Source: Chromohalobacter canadensis
GTDB taxonomy: Bacteria > Pseudomonadota > Gammaproteobacteria > Pseudomonadales > Halomonadaceae
DNA: 64,000 bases
Direction of reading: 5' to 3'
Assembly: GCF_034479555.1 (NCBI RefSeq)
Contig: NZ_CP140151.1
Span: 2,108,001-2,172,000, forward strand
Shown here: piece by piece, positions 38,400 through 46,550 of the stretch
Position numbering within the stretch: the first letter of the stretch is position 1
How the letters are laid out: each line of letters opens with the position of its first letter
Notes under the pieces: model-generated
Database searches by the model: none
What the model was told of the DNA's origin: nothing
What the model saw: the letters and a program-made list of their open reading frames with translations, nothing else
Program-made: the position numbers and the translations under genes

Positions 38400-38586
38400 G
38401 GCTGCCATGGGAGATGGCAGGGTGCGAACGTGTCCAGGCAAGTATCGATCAGCCATGCCTCGTTGTTGAGACGAAGCGGGGACAGAAGAGAGAACATGAG
38501 TAGTGCCTGGGTGGCGCCCCAAGCGTCTTCTGGACAAATTAGTGTATCCTGCACGACCTCTGTAGATCGTCCGGTGAACGCGAGAT

Positions 38587-39639
38587 ATGAAAATCAAGAA
38601 GCGACTTTATACGGCGCTGGCATTGGTCGTGTTGGTGCTGGCGGCCCTCGCTTGGGGGATACATTGGTGGCAGACCGGCCGTTTCTTCGAAGAGACGGAT
38701 AATGCTTACGTGCATGCCGATAGTGTTGCAGTGCGAGCCGAGGTCAGTGGGCGTGTCGACGCGGTGGCGGTGTCCGACAACCAGCGAGTCGAAGCCGGCG
38801 ATGTTCTGGTGAAACTCGACCCCAGCGATGCCAAGGCCCAATTGGCGCAGACCCAGGCTGCGCTGGCCGTGGCCCAGGCAAATGCCGTCAGTGCCGATCG
38901 CCAGGTCGAGCAGCAGCGCGCGTCGATCGACGAAGCCAAGGCCCAGGTGACCTCGGCGCAGGCGGATCTTGAACAGGCACGCTTGCATCTCGAACGCTCG
39001 AAGCGTCTGGCCGAAAAGAACTACGCCTCTCAACAAGAGTACCAGGACGATCAGGCAGCCGTGCAGGTCGCGGAAGCGACGCTCGCGGCACGGCGCGCCA
39101 CGCTGGCGTCGTCGCGCAAGCAGCTCAAGGTGCTCGAGGCCGAGCGAGACAGTGCCGAGGCCAACATAGAATCCGCCCGGGCCGATGTCGATAACGCACG
39201 CCATCAACTCGACAAGACGCGTCTGACGGCGCCGGTGGATGGCGTGGTCGGCAACAAGACGGTCGAGGTCGGAACGCTGGCCCAGCCGTCGTTGACCTTG
39301 ATGCAATTGGTGCCGATTCGCTCGGCCTATGTCATCGCCAATTACAAGGAAACCCAGACCGCGCGCATGCGGGCGGGGCAGTCGGTGTCGTTGCATGTCG
39401 ATGCCTATCCCGATACCGAGTTCGAGGGCGTCGTCGATAGCCTGGCGCCTGCCACGGGCTCGCGTTTCAGTCTGTTGCCGCAGGATAACGCCACCGGTAA
39501 CTTCAACAAGATCGTCCAGCGGGTGCCGGTGCGTATTCGTGTGACGGGCCCGGAGGACGCCCTGGAGCGCTTGCGCGATGGCCTCTCGGTGGTGCCGTCG
39601 GTGGATACGCGCGACCTTGACCCTGGGAACGACGATTAA
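38587..39639 (+). CDS. emrA: HlyD-family membrane fusion protein (EmrA-like)
   Basis: The 350-residue protein has one N-terminal membrane helix (about 9-27), the EmrA signature EETDNAYVHADSVAVRAEV, a long coiled coil (about 85-195, AQTQAALAVAQANAV through LEAERDSAEANIESARADV) and a C-terminal beta-barrel. It would link an inner-membrane MFS pump to an outer-membrane channel. The downstream MFS gene begins directly at the next base after its stop, so the two form one pump. Confidence 0.9.
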   Translation: MKIKKRLYTALALVVLVLAALAWGIHWWQTGRFFEETDNAYVHADSVAVRAEVSGRVDAVAVSDNQRVEAGDVLVKLDPSDAKAQLAQTQAALAVAQANAVSADRQVEQQRASIDEAKAQVTSAQADLEQARLHLERSKRLAEKNYASQQEYQDDQAAVQVAEATLAARRATLASSRKQLKVLEAERDSAEANIESARADVDNARHQLDKTRLTAPVDGVVGNKTVEVGTLAQPSLTLMQLVPIRSAYVIANYKETQTARMRAGQSVSLHVDAYPDTEFEGVVDSLAPATGSRFSLLPQDNATGNFNKIVQRVPVRIRVTGPEDALERLRDGLSVVPSVDTRDLDPGNDD

Positions 39640-41190
39640 ATGGCCGAGGCGACCGCAACCGACTCGTCGGGCCCGCAGGAAGCCCCGTCACGACGCACCC
39701 AACTGGCCTTCGTGGCGGCGGTGTTCGGGATGTTCATGGCGATTCTGGACATCCAGATCGTCGCCAGTTCCCTCAATGAGATTCAGGCCGGGGTCTCGGC
39801 CAGCGCCGACGAGATCTCCTGGGTTCAGACCTCTTATCTGATCGCCGAGATCATCATGATCCCGCTGTCGGGGATGCTGACGCGGATTCTTTCCACCCGA
39901 GTCGCGCTCGTGACCTCGTGTTTGGGCTTCACGCTGGCGAGCCTTGGCTGCGCCATGGCCAATTCCATTGAATCTCTGATCGTGCTGCGGGCCATCCAGG
40001 GCTTCATGGGTGGGGCGATGATCCCCATCGCCTATGCCATCAGCTTTAGCGTCTTCCCGCGCCGCATGATGGGAACGGTGCAGGGTGTGATGGGCCTGGT
40101 GGCGACCTTGGCCCCGTCGATCGGGCCCACCGTGGGCGGTTATATCACCGAGTTCGCGAGCTGGCATTGGCTGTTTCTCGCCAATCTCGTGCCCGGTGTC
40201 CTGGTGTCGCTGGCGGTGTGGCGGCTTCTGGACATTGATCGCCCCGACCATCGGGCGCTGCGCCATCTCGATCTCATCGGCCTGGCGCTTTTGGCACTGT
40301 TTCTAGGCACGCTGGAGTTTTCGCTGGAAGAAGGCCCTGGCGATGACTGGTTCGCCAGTCGTACGATCCTCATCGCCGCCATCGTCTGCGCGCTCACCTC
40401 GGTGGGGTTCTTCTGGCGCGCTCTACGCCACCGTCACCCCATCGTCGATCTGCGTGCCTTCGTCAATCTCAACTTCGCCGTGGGGGCGTGGCTAGGGTTC
40501 GTGGTGGGGATCGGCTTGTACGGCCTGGTGTATTTGCTGCCGCTGTTTCTGGGCAACGTGCGCGGCTATTCGGCCTTACAGATCGGCGAGGTCATGATCG
40601 TGACCGGGGTGGCGATGTTTTTGACCGCGCCGCTAGTGGGGCGGGCCTCGGACAAGGTCGACCTGCGTGCCTTGCTGTTGCTGGGTATGCTGTTGACCGG
40701 TATCGGCACGGTAATGAATGCCAACCTGACCGCCGAATCGGGCTTCGACACGTTCTTCTGGCCGCAGGTGGTGCGCGGCGTGGGATTGGTGATGTGCTTG
40801 ATCCCGACCTCGCGCATCGCTTTCGGCACCTTGCCGCCGAGCGAGGTCGGCAATGCCAGCGGTCTGTTCAACGTGATGCGCAATCTTGGCGGGGCGGTGG
40901 GCCTGGCGCTGCTGGATACGATTCGCGACTGGCGGGAGGACTACCACTGGAATCAGTTGATCCCCGCCATCGATCAAGGCCGCGAGGTGGTCAACGCGAC
41001 CCAGGCGCAGTATCAGCAGCTGCTGGCGTCGACCGGCGACCCACAGACGGCCTCGGTCGAGATGATGGCGCGGACCCTGCTCGAGCAGAGCATGGTCATG
41101 GCCTACAACGATATCTTCCTGTGGCTGGGCGCGCTGTACCTGTTAGTGGCGCCGTTGATTCTGTTACTGAAAAAGCCCCAGCACGCTTGA
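39640..41190 (+). CDS. emrB: DHA2-family MFS drug efflux transporter (EmrB-like)
   Basis: The 516-residue protein has 14 predicted helices and DHA2 motifs: FMAILDIQIVASSLNEI in helix 1, QTSYLIAEIIMIPLSG, RAIQGFMGGAMIPIA and GPTVGGYI (motif C). It exports hydrophobic drugs or uncouplers with proton antiport together with the HlyD partner directly upstream. No regulator gene is adjacent. Confidence 0.9.
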   Translation: MAEATATDSSGPQEAPSRRTQLAFVAAVFGMFMAILDIQIVASSLNEIQAGVSASADEISWVQTSYLIAEIIMIPLSGMLTRILSTRVALVTSCLGFTLASLGCAMANSIESLIVLRAIQGFMGGAMIPIAYAISFSVFPRRMMGTVQGVMGLVATLAPSIGPTVGGYITEFASWHWLFLANLVPGVLVSLAVWRLLDIDRPDHRALRHLDLIGLALLALFLGTLEFSLEEGPGDDWFASRTILIAAIVCALTSVGFFWRALRHRHPIVDLRAFVNLNFAVGAWLGFVVGIGLYGLVYLLPLFLGNVRGYSALQIGEVMIVTGVAMFLTAPLVGRASDKVDLRALLLLGMLLTGIGTVMNANLTAESGFDTFFWPQVVRGVGLVMCLIPTSRIAFGTLPPSEVGNASGLFNVMRNLGGAVGLALLDTIRDWREDYHWNQLIPAIDQGREVVNATQAQYQQLLASTGDPQTASVEMMARTLLEQSMVMAYNDIFLWLGALYLLVAPLILLLKKPQHA

Positions 41191-41221
41191 TTCATATACC
41201 AATGGACGAAGCGGCAGTCGC

Positions 41222-41491
41222 TCAGTAATGTGGAGGAATCTCGTCGCTAGGCGTCGGGGCATCGTCATCACTCATATGATCGACGCTTTGACGCAGGTTC
41301 CGCAGGCGTTCGCGCAGCATGTCATTGGTGCGTTCGAGCTGGGCCACGCGACGGTCCTGCGCGGCCAGGGCGTGGTCGAGTGTGTCCAGCCAGTCTTCCT
41401 GATAGGCGAGCCGAGACTCCAACGCGTCGAGGCGGTCGCGCGTGGCGTCCTCGGTCATGCTAGAATCTTTCGACGGTGTGTCACCGTTCAT
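41222..41491 (-). CDS. slyX: SlyX family protein
   Basis: A short coiled-coil protein with [20 protein letters not shown] and [15 protein letters not shown] and the usual proline-rich C-terminus ending IPPHY. The start at 41491 has AAGGTG upstream and gives 89 residues; a shorter start at 41458 (MTEDATRD) is possible but has no ribosome binding site. Function unknown in the family. Confidence 0.82.
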   Translation of the reverse strand: MNGDTPSKDSSMTEDATRDRLDALESRLAYQEDWLDTLDHALAAQDRRVAQLERTNDMLRERLRNLRQSVDHMSDDDAPTPSDEIPPHY

Positions 41492-41640
41492 TTCTGGCAC
41501 CTTATGCAATGCGTTCAAGAGCATTGCGTTCAAAAGTTGTGTTCATCACGTTGCGTAGTCACTGCGCAACCCATGTCGGCTCTGCACGCGCTCAGGCGCC
41601 AAGGAGCATTTCCATCGGACAACAAGAGATATCGAGGTCC

Positions 41641-42108
41641 ATGAATCGTAAGATATTCCTACGTTGTAGTCTCATCAGTGTCCTGTTGGCCATTCCTTCT
41701 CCACTGTTGATCGCGCTGTTCGTGACGCTGACCGGTAGCGTACTGGAGTTTTCCCTGCTGCTGGAAGCCGATGGCATCGCCATCGCCTACAGTGCCACGG
41801 CCTTGGCCGTGTTCGTGCTGCTGTTGCTGGGAACGCTGAGCACGCAAGCCTTGGCCCCGCAGTCGCGGCAGCTGGCACATCTCGCCGAGTTGGAAAACGA
41901 CGACCGCGAGATCGGCGAAGTGAAGTGGTTCAACGTCAACAAAGGGTACGGCTTTATCACCCGCGATAGCGGCGAGGACGTGTTCGTGCATTTTCGCGCT
42001 ATCCGTGGCAAGGGACATCGCACACTCGCGGAAGGTCAGAAGGTCCGCTATCACGTCATCGAAAACGAACGTGGCCTGCAGGCCGATGATGTGACCGTGA
42101 TTTCCTGA
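41641..42108 (+). CDS. Membrane-anchored cold-shock-domain protein
   Basis: The 155-residue protein joins two N-terminal membrane helices (about 9-32 and 42-63) to a C-terminal cold-shock domain (about 88-155: [20 protein letters not shown] with RNP1-like KGYGFI and RNP2-like VFVHF). Ordinary Csp proteins are soluble and 70 residues long, so this variant would hold a nucleic-acid-binding domain at the inner membrane. The start matches the membrane anchor and no better one lies inside. Confidence 0.82.
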   Translation: MNRKIFLRCSLISVLLAIPSPLLIALFVTLTGSVLEFSLLLEADGIAIAYSATALAVFVLLLLGTLSTQALAPQSRQLAHLAELENDDREIGEVKWFNVNKGYGFITRDSGEDVFVHFRAIRGKGHRTLAEGQKVRYHVIENERGLQADDVTVIS

Positions 42109-42135
42109 CCGCAGACCCTGCCACGCAGGCATGAT

Positions 42136-42170
42136 AACGCCCCGTCCGGTTGCATCGGACGGGGCGTTTC
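42136..42170. terminator. Bidirectional terminator
   Basis: A perfect 13-bp stem AACGCCCCGTCCG / CGGACGGGGCGTT with loop GTTGCAT reads into TTT on the plus strand and TTATCAT on the minus strand. It separates the cold-shock gene from the convergent gene at 42217-42606. Confidence 0.85.
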
Positions 42171-42216
42171 ACGTGGGTGACTACGTGTGCGCCTCTGCCT
42201 CGCCAATCGGCGGCGT

Positions 42217-42606
42217 CTATTGTCCCGAGTCCGGCCAGTCGATAGCGCCTTCCTCGCCGTCCGCGCAGACGCGCCAGAAGCGGTCCGGCTCGTCGCCGGG
42301 CTGCCACCCGCCCAACGAGCAGCGCACCTCGCAGCCGAGTGCCCGCGCGGCATCACGTGCGCAGTCCACATCGCGCGGCCAGGGGGTGTGCGGACTGTCG
42401 AACCACAGACTGGCGAAGCCATCGGCGGCCTGGGTCACCAACAGGATCGGCACCTCGCTGTCGGCGTGACGTGCCCGTGCCTGCCATTTGGCCTTGCCGC
42501 GCTTGACCAGCGTGGGTAGTTCGTCGAAGTGCCTGGCGAGCCAGCGTTGCACGGTCTCGATGTCGGCGTCGGCCAGATAGATCTCGATGTCGGGGTAGCG
42601 CTCCAC
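42217..42606 (-). CDS. Hypothetical protein next to dapE
   Basis: A 129-residue soluble acidic protein with no family I recognise. The likely start is the GTG at 42604-42606, with CTGAGG about eight bases upstream (overlapping the dapE stop region), giving MERYPDIEIYLADADIETVQ. Conserved-looking parts are LVKRGKAKWQARARHADSEV and FWRVCADGEEGAIDWPDSG. The reading frame stays open into dapE, but an earlier start would need overlapping genes. It is probably the last gene of the dap unit. Confidence 0.6.
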   Translation of the reverse strand: MERYPDIEIYLADADIETVQRWLARHFDELPTLVKRGKAKWQARARHADSEVPILLVTQAADGFASLWFDSPHTPWPRDVDCARDAARALGCEVRCSLGGWQPGDEPDRFWRVCADGEEGAIDWPDSGQ

Positions 42607-42614
42607 GGCGGACC

Positions 42615-43772
42615 TCAGGTAAGCAAGCGTTGCATGATGGTCGTATAGAGACGACTCAGCGTCTCCAGATCGGCGGCGCATATGCGCTCGTCGACCTTGT
42701 GTATCGTGGCGTTGGTCGGGCCCAGTTCGATGACTTGCGCGCCCAGCGTAGCGACGAATCGGCCATCCGAGGTGCCGCCGCCGGTCGACAGCTGCGGTCG
42801 ATAGCCCAGCATGTCTTCCACGCTGGCCACGGTGGCATCGACCAGGGCGCCCCCGGCGGTGAGGAAGGGTTCACCGTTGAGTGTCCAGTCGAGCGTGTAG
42901 TCGAGCGAGTAACCCTCCAGAATCTCGGCGGTGCGCGCCTTCAGCGCCTCGGCGGTGACCTCCGTGGAAAAGCGGAAATTGAAGACCACTTCCAGTTGAC
43001 CGGGAATCACGTTGGTAGCCCCGGTGCCGGCCTGGAGGTTGGATATCTGGAAGCTGGTCGCGGGAAAGAAGTCGTTGCCGGCATCCCAATGCTCGGCGGC
43101 CAGCGCAGCCAATGCCGGGGTTGCCTCGTGCACGGGGTTGCGCGCCAGGTGCGGGTAGGCGACATGACCCTGTATGCCCTTGACGCGCAAGACGCCACCC
43201 AGCGAGCCGCGGCGCCCATTCTTTAAGGTATCACCCAGGCGCTCACTGGATGAGGGCTCGCCGACGATGCAGTAATCCGGGGCGATGCCGCGTTCACGCA
43301 AGTGCTCGACCACCGCTCGGGTCCCGTGAACGGCGGGGCCTTCCTCGTCGGCGGTGATTAGAAAGCCGATGCGACCGGGATGCGCCGGGTGCGCGGCAAG
43401 GAAGGCTTCCACGGCGGTGATCATCGCCGCCAGGCTACCTTTCATGTCCGCCGCGCCACGTCCGCAAAGCATGCCTGCGGCGTCGATGCACGGCTCGAAG
43501 GGCGGATATTCCCAGTCGCTTTCGGGGCCGGTGGGTACTACATCGGTATGCCCGGCGAACACCAGCATGGGGCCGCTATCACCGCGTGTGGCCCAGAAGT
43601 TGTCCACCTCGCCGATACGCAAGCGTTCGACATGAAATCCCAACTGCTCCAGGCGCGCGATCATCAGCGCCTGACAGCCGGCATCGTCCGGGGTCACCGA
43701 ACGACGCCGCAGCAACTCGAAGGCCAGCGCCAGGGTCGGTGACGCTGGCGTGGTGCGATCAGTTGTGGGCAT
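42615..43772 (-). CDS. dapE: Succinyl-diaminopimelate desuccinylase
   Basis: The 385-residue M20 metallohydrolase releases succinate from N-succinyl-L,L-diaminopimelate in lysine and cell-wall synthesis. Zinc ligands are seen in [26 protein letters not shown] and [12 protein letters not shown]. The start at 43770-43772 has GAGG upstream and overlaps the end of dapD by 14 bases, indicating coupled translation. Confidence 0.94.
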   Translation of the reverse strand: MPTTDRTTPASPTLALAFELLRRRSVTPDDAGCQALMIARLEQLGFHVERLRIGEVDNFWATRGDSGPMLVFAGHTDVVPTGPESDWEYPPFEPCIDAAGMLCGRGAADMKGSLAAMITAVEAFLAAHPAHPGRIGFLITADEEGPAVHGTRAVVEHLRERGIAPDYCIVGEPSSSERLGDTLKNGRRGSLGGVLRVKGIQGHVAYPHLARNPVHEATPALAALAAEHWDAGNDFFPATSFQISNLQAGTGATNVIPGQLEVVFNFRFSTEVTAEALKARTAEILEGYSLDYTLDWTLNGEPFLTAGGALVDATVASVEDMLGYRPQLSTGGGTSDGRFVATLGAQVIELGPTNATIHKVDERICAADLETLSRLYTTIMQRLLT

Positions 43773-44784
43773 GCAGTGCCTCGTTGAGCGCCACGGCACT
43801 CTTGTTGGTCAGGCACTCGATGCGGCCGTTTTGCGAGTTGCGACGCAGCAGCAGATCGCTCTGGTTGGCCAGATCGCGACCGCTGACGGTCTGCACCAGC
43901 TCGCCCTGATCGTCGAGTACGGCAATCTTGGCACCGGCGGTGACGTAAAGACCGGCTTCCACCGTGCAGCGGTCGCCCAACGGGATGCCGATGCCGGCAT
44001 TGGCGCCGATCAGGCAACCTTCGCCGATGGAGATGATGATGTTGCCGCCGCCGGAGAGGGTGCCCATGGTCGAGCAGCCGCCGCCCAGGTCGGAGCCCTT
44101 GCCGATCACCACGCCGGCGGAAATACGCCCTTCGACCATGCCCGGGCCTTCGGTGCCGGCATTGAAGTTGCAGAAGCCTTCGTGCATGACCGTGGTGCCC
44201 TCGCCGAGGTAAGCGCCCAGGCGCACGCGGGCGGTGTCGCCGATGCGCACGCCTTTGGGCACCACGTAGTCGGCCATCTTGGGGAACTTGTCGACACAGT
44301 CGACCGTGAGCGGGCGGCCTTCGAGACGCGCCTTGAGGCGTCGTGCGCCAAGCTCGTCGACATCGATGGGACCCTCGTTGGTCCAGGCGATGTTCTTGAG
44401 CAGGCCGAACATGCCGTCGAGCTTGATGCCGTGAGGCTTGACCAGCCGATGCGAGAGTAGGTGCAGCTTGAGGTAGACCTCGGGCACGCTGGCCGGTGCA
44501 TTATCTTCGTCGAGGAAGACGGCGACGAGCGGCCGCTGGCCAGCGGCGAAGGCGTCGGCCAATTCGGCTTGTTCGGTACCGCCGGCCTGACGCAGTGCCT
44601 CGGCGAGTGCCTGGCAGTGCTCGGGCAAGAAGCTGACCACGGCGTTGCCCGCCGGCGCGTTCAGCGCCTTGCGCGCCGCTGCGACCATGGCGTCATCGGG
44701 GTTGAGCAGCGGCGTCGGGTAGTAGACGTCCAGCCATTCACCTTGGGTATTCTGATGGCCGATTCCGAGAGCGAAGCTCAGCAT
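43759..44784 (-). CDS. dapD: Tetrahydrodipicolinate N-succinyltransferase
   Basis: The 341-residue protein is the long, Pseudomonas-type DapD: an N-terminal domain beginning [19 protein letters not shown] and a left-handed beta-helix (about 195-300) with hexapeptides such as [15 protein letters not shown] and [16 protein letters not shown]. It makes N-succinyl-2-amino-6-oxopimelate, the step before DapC. AAGGAC precedes the ATG. Confidence 0.94.
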   Translation of the reverse strand: MLSFALGIGHQNTQGEWLDVYYPTPLLNPDDAMVAAARKALNAPAGNAVVSFLPEHCQALAEALRQAGGTEQAELADAFAAGQRPLVAVFLDEDNAPASVPEVYLKLHLLSHRLVKPHGIKLDGMFGLLKNIAWTNEGPIDVDELGARRLKARLEGRPLTVDCVDKFPKMADYVVPKGVRIGDTARVRLGAYLGEGTTVMHEGFCNFNAGTEGPGMVEGRISAGVVIGKGSDLGGGCSTMGTLSGGGNIIISIGEGCLIGANAGIGIPLGDRCTVEAGLYVTAGAKIAVLDDQGELVQTVSGRDLANQSDLLLRRNSQNGRIECLTNKSAVALNEALHAHN

Positions 44785-44845
44785 GGGAAAGTCCTTAAGG
44801 GTTAGATGATAAAAGGTCAGCGATGCGTGTTATGCCGGTGGGCAT

Positions 44846-45193
44846 CTAGGTCGACTGAAGGGCGCGATAGGCGTCGGCCTTGAAGCCCACCAGGAAATGA
44901 TCCGGCGTTTCCAGCACAGGGCGCTTGAGCAGTGTCGGGTGCGCCAGCAGCAATGCACGGGCCCGATCGGCGTCGAGATCGCGCTTGTCGGCTTCGTCCA
45001 GTCCGCGCCAGGTAGTGCTGCGCGTGTTGAGCAGCGTGCTCCAGTCGCTGCGGGCTAGGAAAGCATCGAGGCGCGCGGCGTCGAGGCCGTCCTCGCGCAG
45101 GTCATGATAACGATACGCGACGCCCAGGTCGTCGAGTGTGCGGCGTGCCTTGCGGCATGTGTCGCAGGTCTTGATGCCGTAGAGCGTGACCAT
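44846..45193 (-). CDS. ArsC/Spx family reductase (YffB-like)
   Basis: The 115-residue thioredoxin-fold protein begins VTLYGIKTCDTCRKARRTLD with a CxxC motif and ends TPDHFLVGFKADAY. YffB-type proteins are glutathione-dependent reductases of unclear role and are not arsenate reductases proper. The gene is regularly found between dapC and dapD in pseudomonads, as here. Confidence 0.86.
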   Translation of the reverse strand: MVTLYGIKTCDTCRKARRTLDDLGVAYRYHDLREDGLDAARLDAFLARSDWSTLLNTRSTTWRGLDEADKRDLDADRARALLLAHPTLLKRPVLETPDHFLVGFKADAYRALQST

Positions 45194-45234
45194 GACGGCC
45201 CCCTTGTAAATGGATTGCGGTATGGCGCGATGGA

Positions 45235-46434
45235 TCAGGCGCGGTGCTCGATGAAGCGTCGGATGCGCTGTGCCGCTTCTATTGTGGCGTCGAGCTCGGC
45301 GACCAGCGCCAGGCGCACGCGGCCTGCGCCGGGATTGCCCCGGGCGCCGTCGCGTGACATATAGCGCCCGGGCAGCACGGTGATGTGCTGCTCGGCAAAC
45401 AAATCTCGGGCGAAGGATTCATCATCGCCGCCGGGCACTGCCGGCCACAGATAGAAGCTGGCGCGCGGCGTGGGGAAGTCCATGACCGGCGCCAGAATCT
45501 CTCCCACCGCGCTGAATTTCTCGCGATAGGCATCGCGGTTGGCGCGCACGTGCGCTTCGTCGTCCCAGGCGACGATCGAAGCATGCTGGGTCGTCAGCGG
45601 CATGGCGCAGCCGTGATAGGTGCGGTAGCGCTTGAACGGGGCGATCAGCTCGGCATCGCCAGCCACGAAGCCCGAGCGCAACCCCGGCAGATTGGAGCGC
45701 TTGGACAGCGAGTGAAAGACCAGGCAGCGGCGGTAGTCGTCGCGCCCCAACGAGCGGCAGGCCTCGAGCAACCCCGGGGGCGGTGCGGCCTCGTTGAGGT
45801 AGAGTTCTGAATAGCATTCGTCCGAGGCGATCAGAAAGTCGTGCTCGTCGGCCAGGGCGATCAGTTTTTGATACTCGGCTAGCGGCGTGACGGCGCCTGT
45901 GGGATTGCCCGGTGAACAGACGAAGACCAGTTGCACGCCGCGCCAGGTGGCGGCAGGCACGGCGTCGAGGTCGGGCAGGCAGCCGTTGGCGGGTGAGCAA
46001 TCGAGATATAACGGCTCGCCGCCGGCTAGCAGGGTCGCACCTTCGTAGATCTGGTAGAACGGATTGGGCATCGCCACCTTGGCAGGTCGCGTGCGGTCCA
46101 GCGCGGCCTGGACGAAGGCGAAGATCGCCTCGCGGGTGCCATTGACCGGCAACACGTGGCGCTCGGGGTCGAGCGAGCCGGGTGTCAGCGCGTAACGTTG
46201 CGTCGCCCACCGGGCGATAGCGTCGCGTAGTTCGGGAAGTCCCGCCGTGGCTGGGTAGCGTGCGACCTCGCCCTCAAAGCGACGCATCGCGTCGAGCACC
46301 GCGGCGGGCGGCGCATGGCGCGGCTCGCCGATGGACAGCGCGATGGGCGATAGCGCGGGCGGCGCCACCTCGGCCTTGAGAGCGGCAAGCTTCTCGAAGG
46401 GATAGGGCTTGAGGGCGTCGAGATCGGGATTCAT
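45235..46434 (-). CDS. dapC: Succinyldiaminopimelate transaminase
   Basis: The roughly 399-residue class I aminotransferase begins MNPDLDALKPYPFEKLAAL, the typical DapC start, and has the PLP lysine in HSLSKRSNLPGLRSGF. It makes N-succinyl-L,L-diaminopimelate from the DapD product. The ATG at 46432-46434 is preferred to an in-frame TTG two codons earlier. It sits between glnD and the ArsC-like gene. Confidence 0.9.
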   Translation of the reverse strand: MNPDLDALKPYPFEKLAALKAEVAPPALSPIALSIGEPRHAPPAAVLDAMRRFEGEVARYPATAGLPELRDAIARWATQRYALTPGSLDPERHVLPVNGTREAIFAFVQAALDRTRPAKVAMPNPFYQIYEGATLLAGGEPLYLDCSPANGCLPDLDAVPAATWRGVQLVFVCSPGNPTGAVTPLAEYQKLIALADEHDFLIASDECYSELYLNEAAPPPGLLEACRSLGRDDYRRCLVFHSLSKRSNLPGLRSGFVAGDAELIAPFKRYRTYHGCAMPLTTQHASIVAWDDEAHVRANRDAYREKFSAVGEILAPVMDFPTPRASFYLWPAVPGGDDESFARDLFAEQHITVLPGRYMSRDGARGNPGAGRVRLALVAELDATIEAAQRIRRFIEHRA

Positions 46435-46550
46435 CGGCAATCCAGCAGCGAGTCCGGCGGCGCGGACATGGCGTTGTTATGAAGGCGCGCGGCGCCATCG
46501 GGAGGGCCCGATTATAGGCAAGCCGGCCAAGGGCCTCAAATGAGGCTGTT

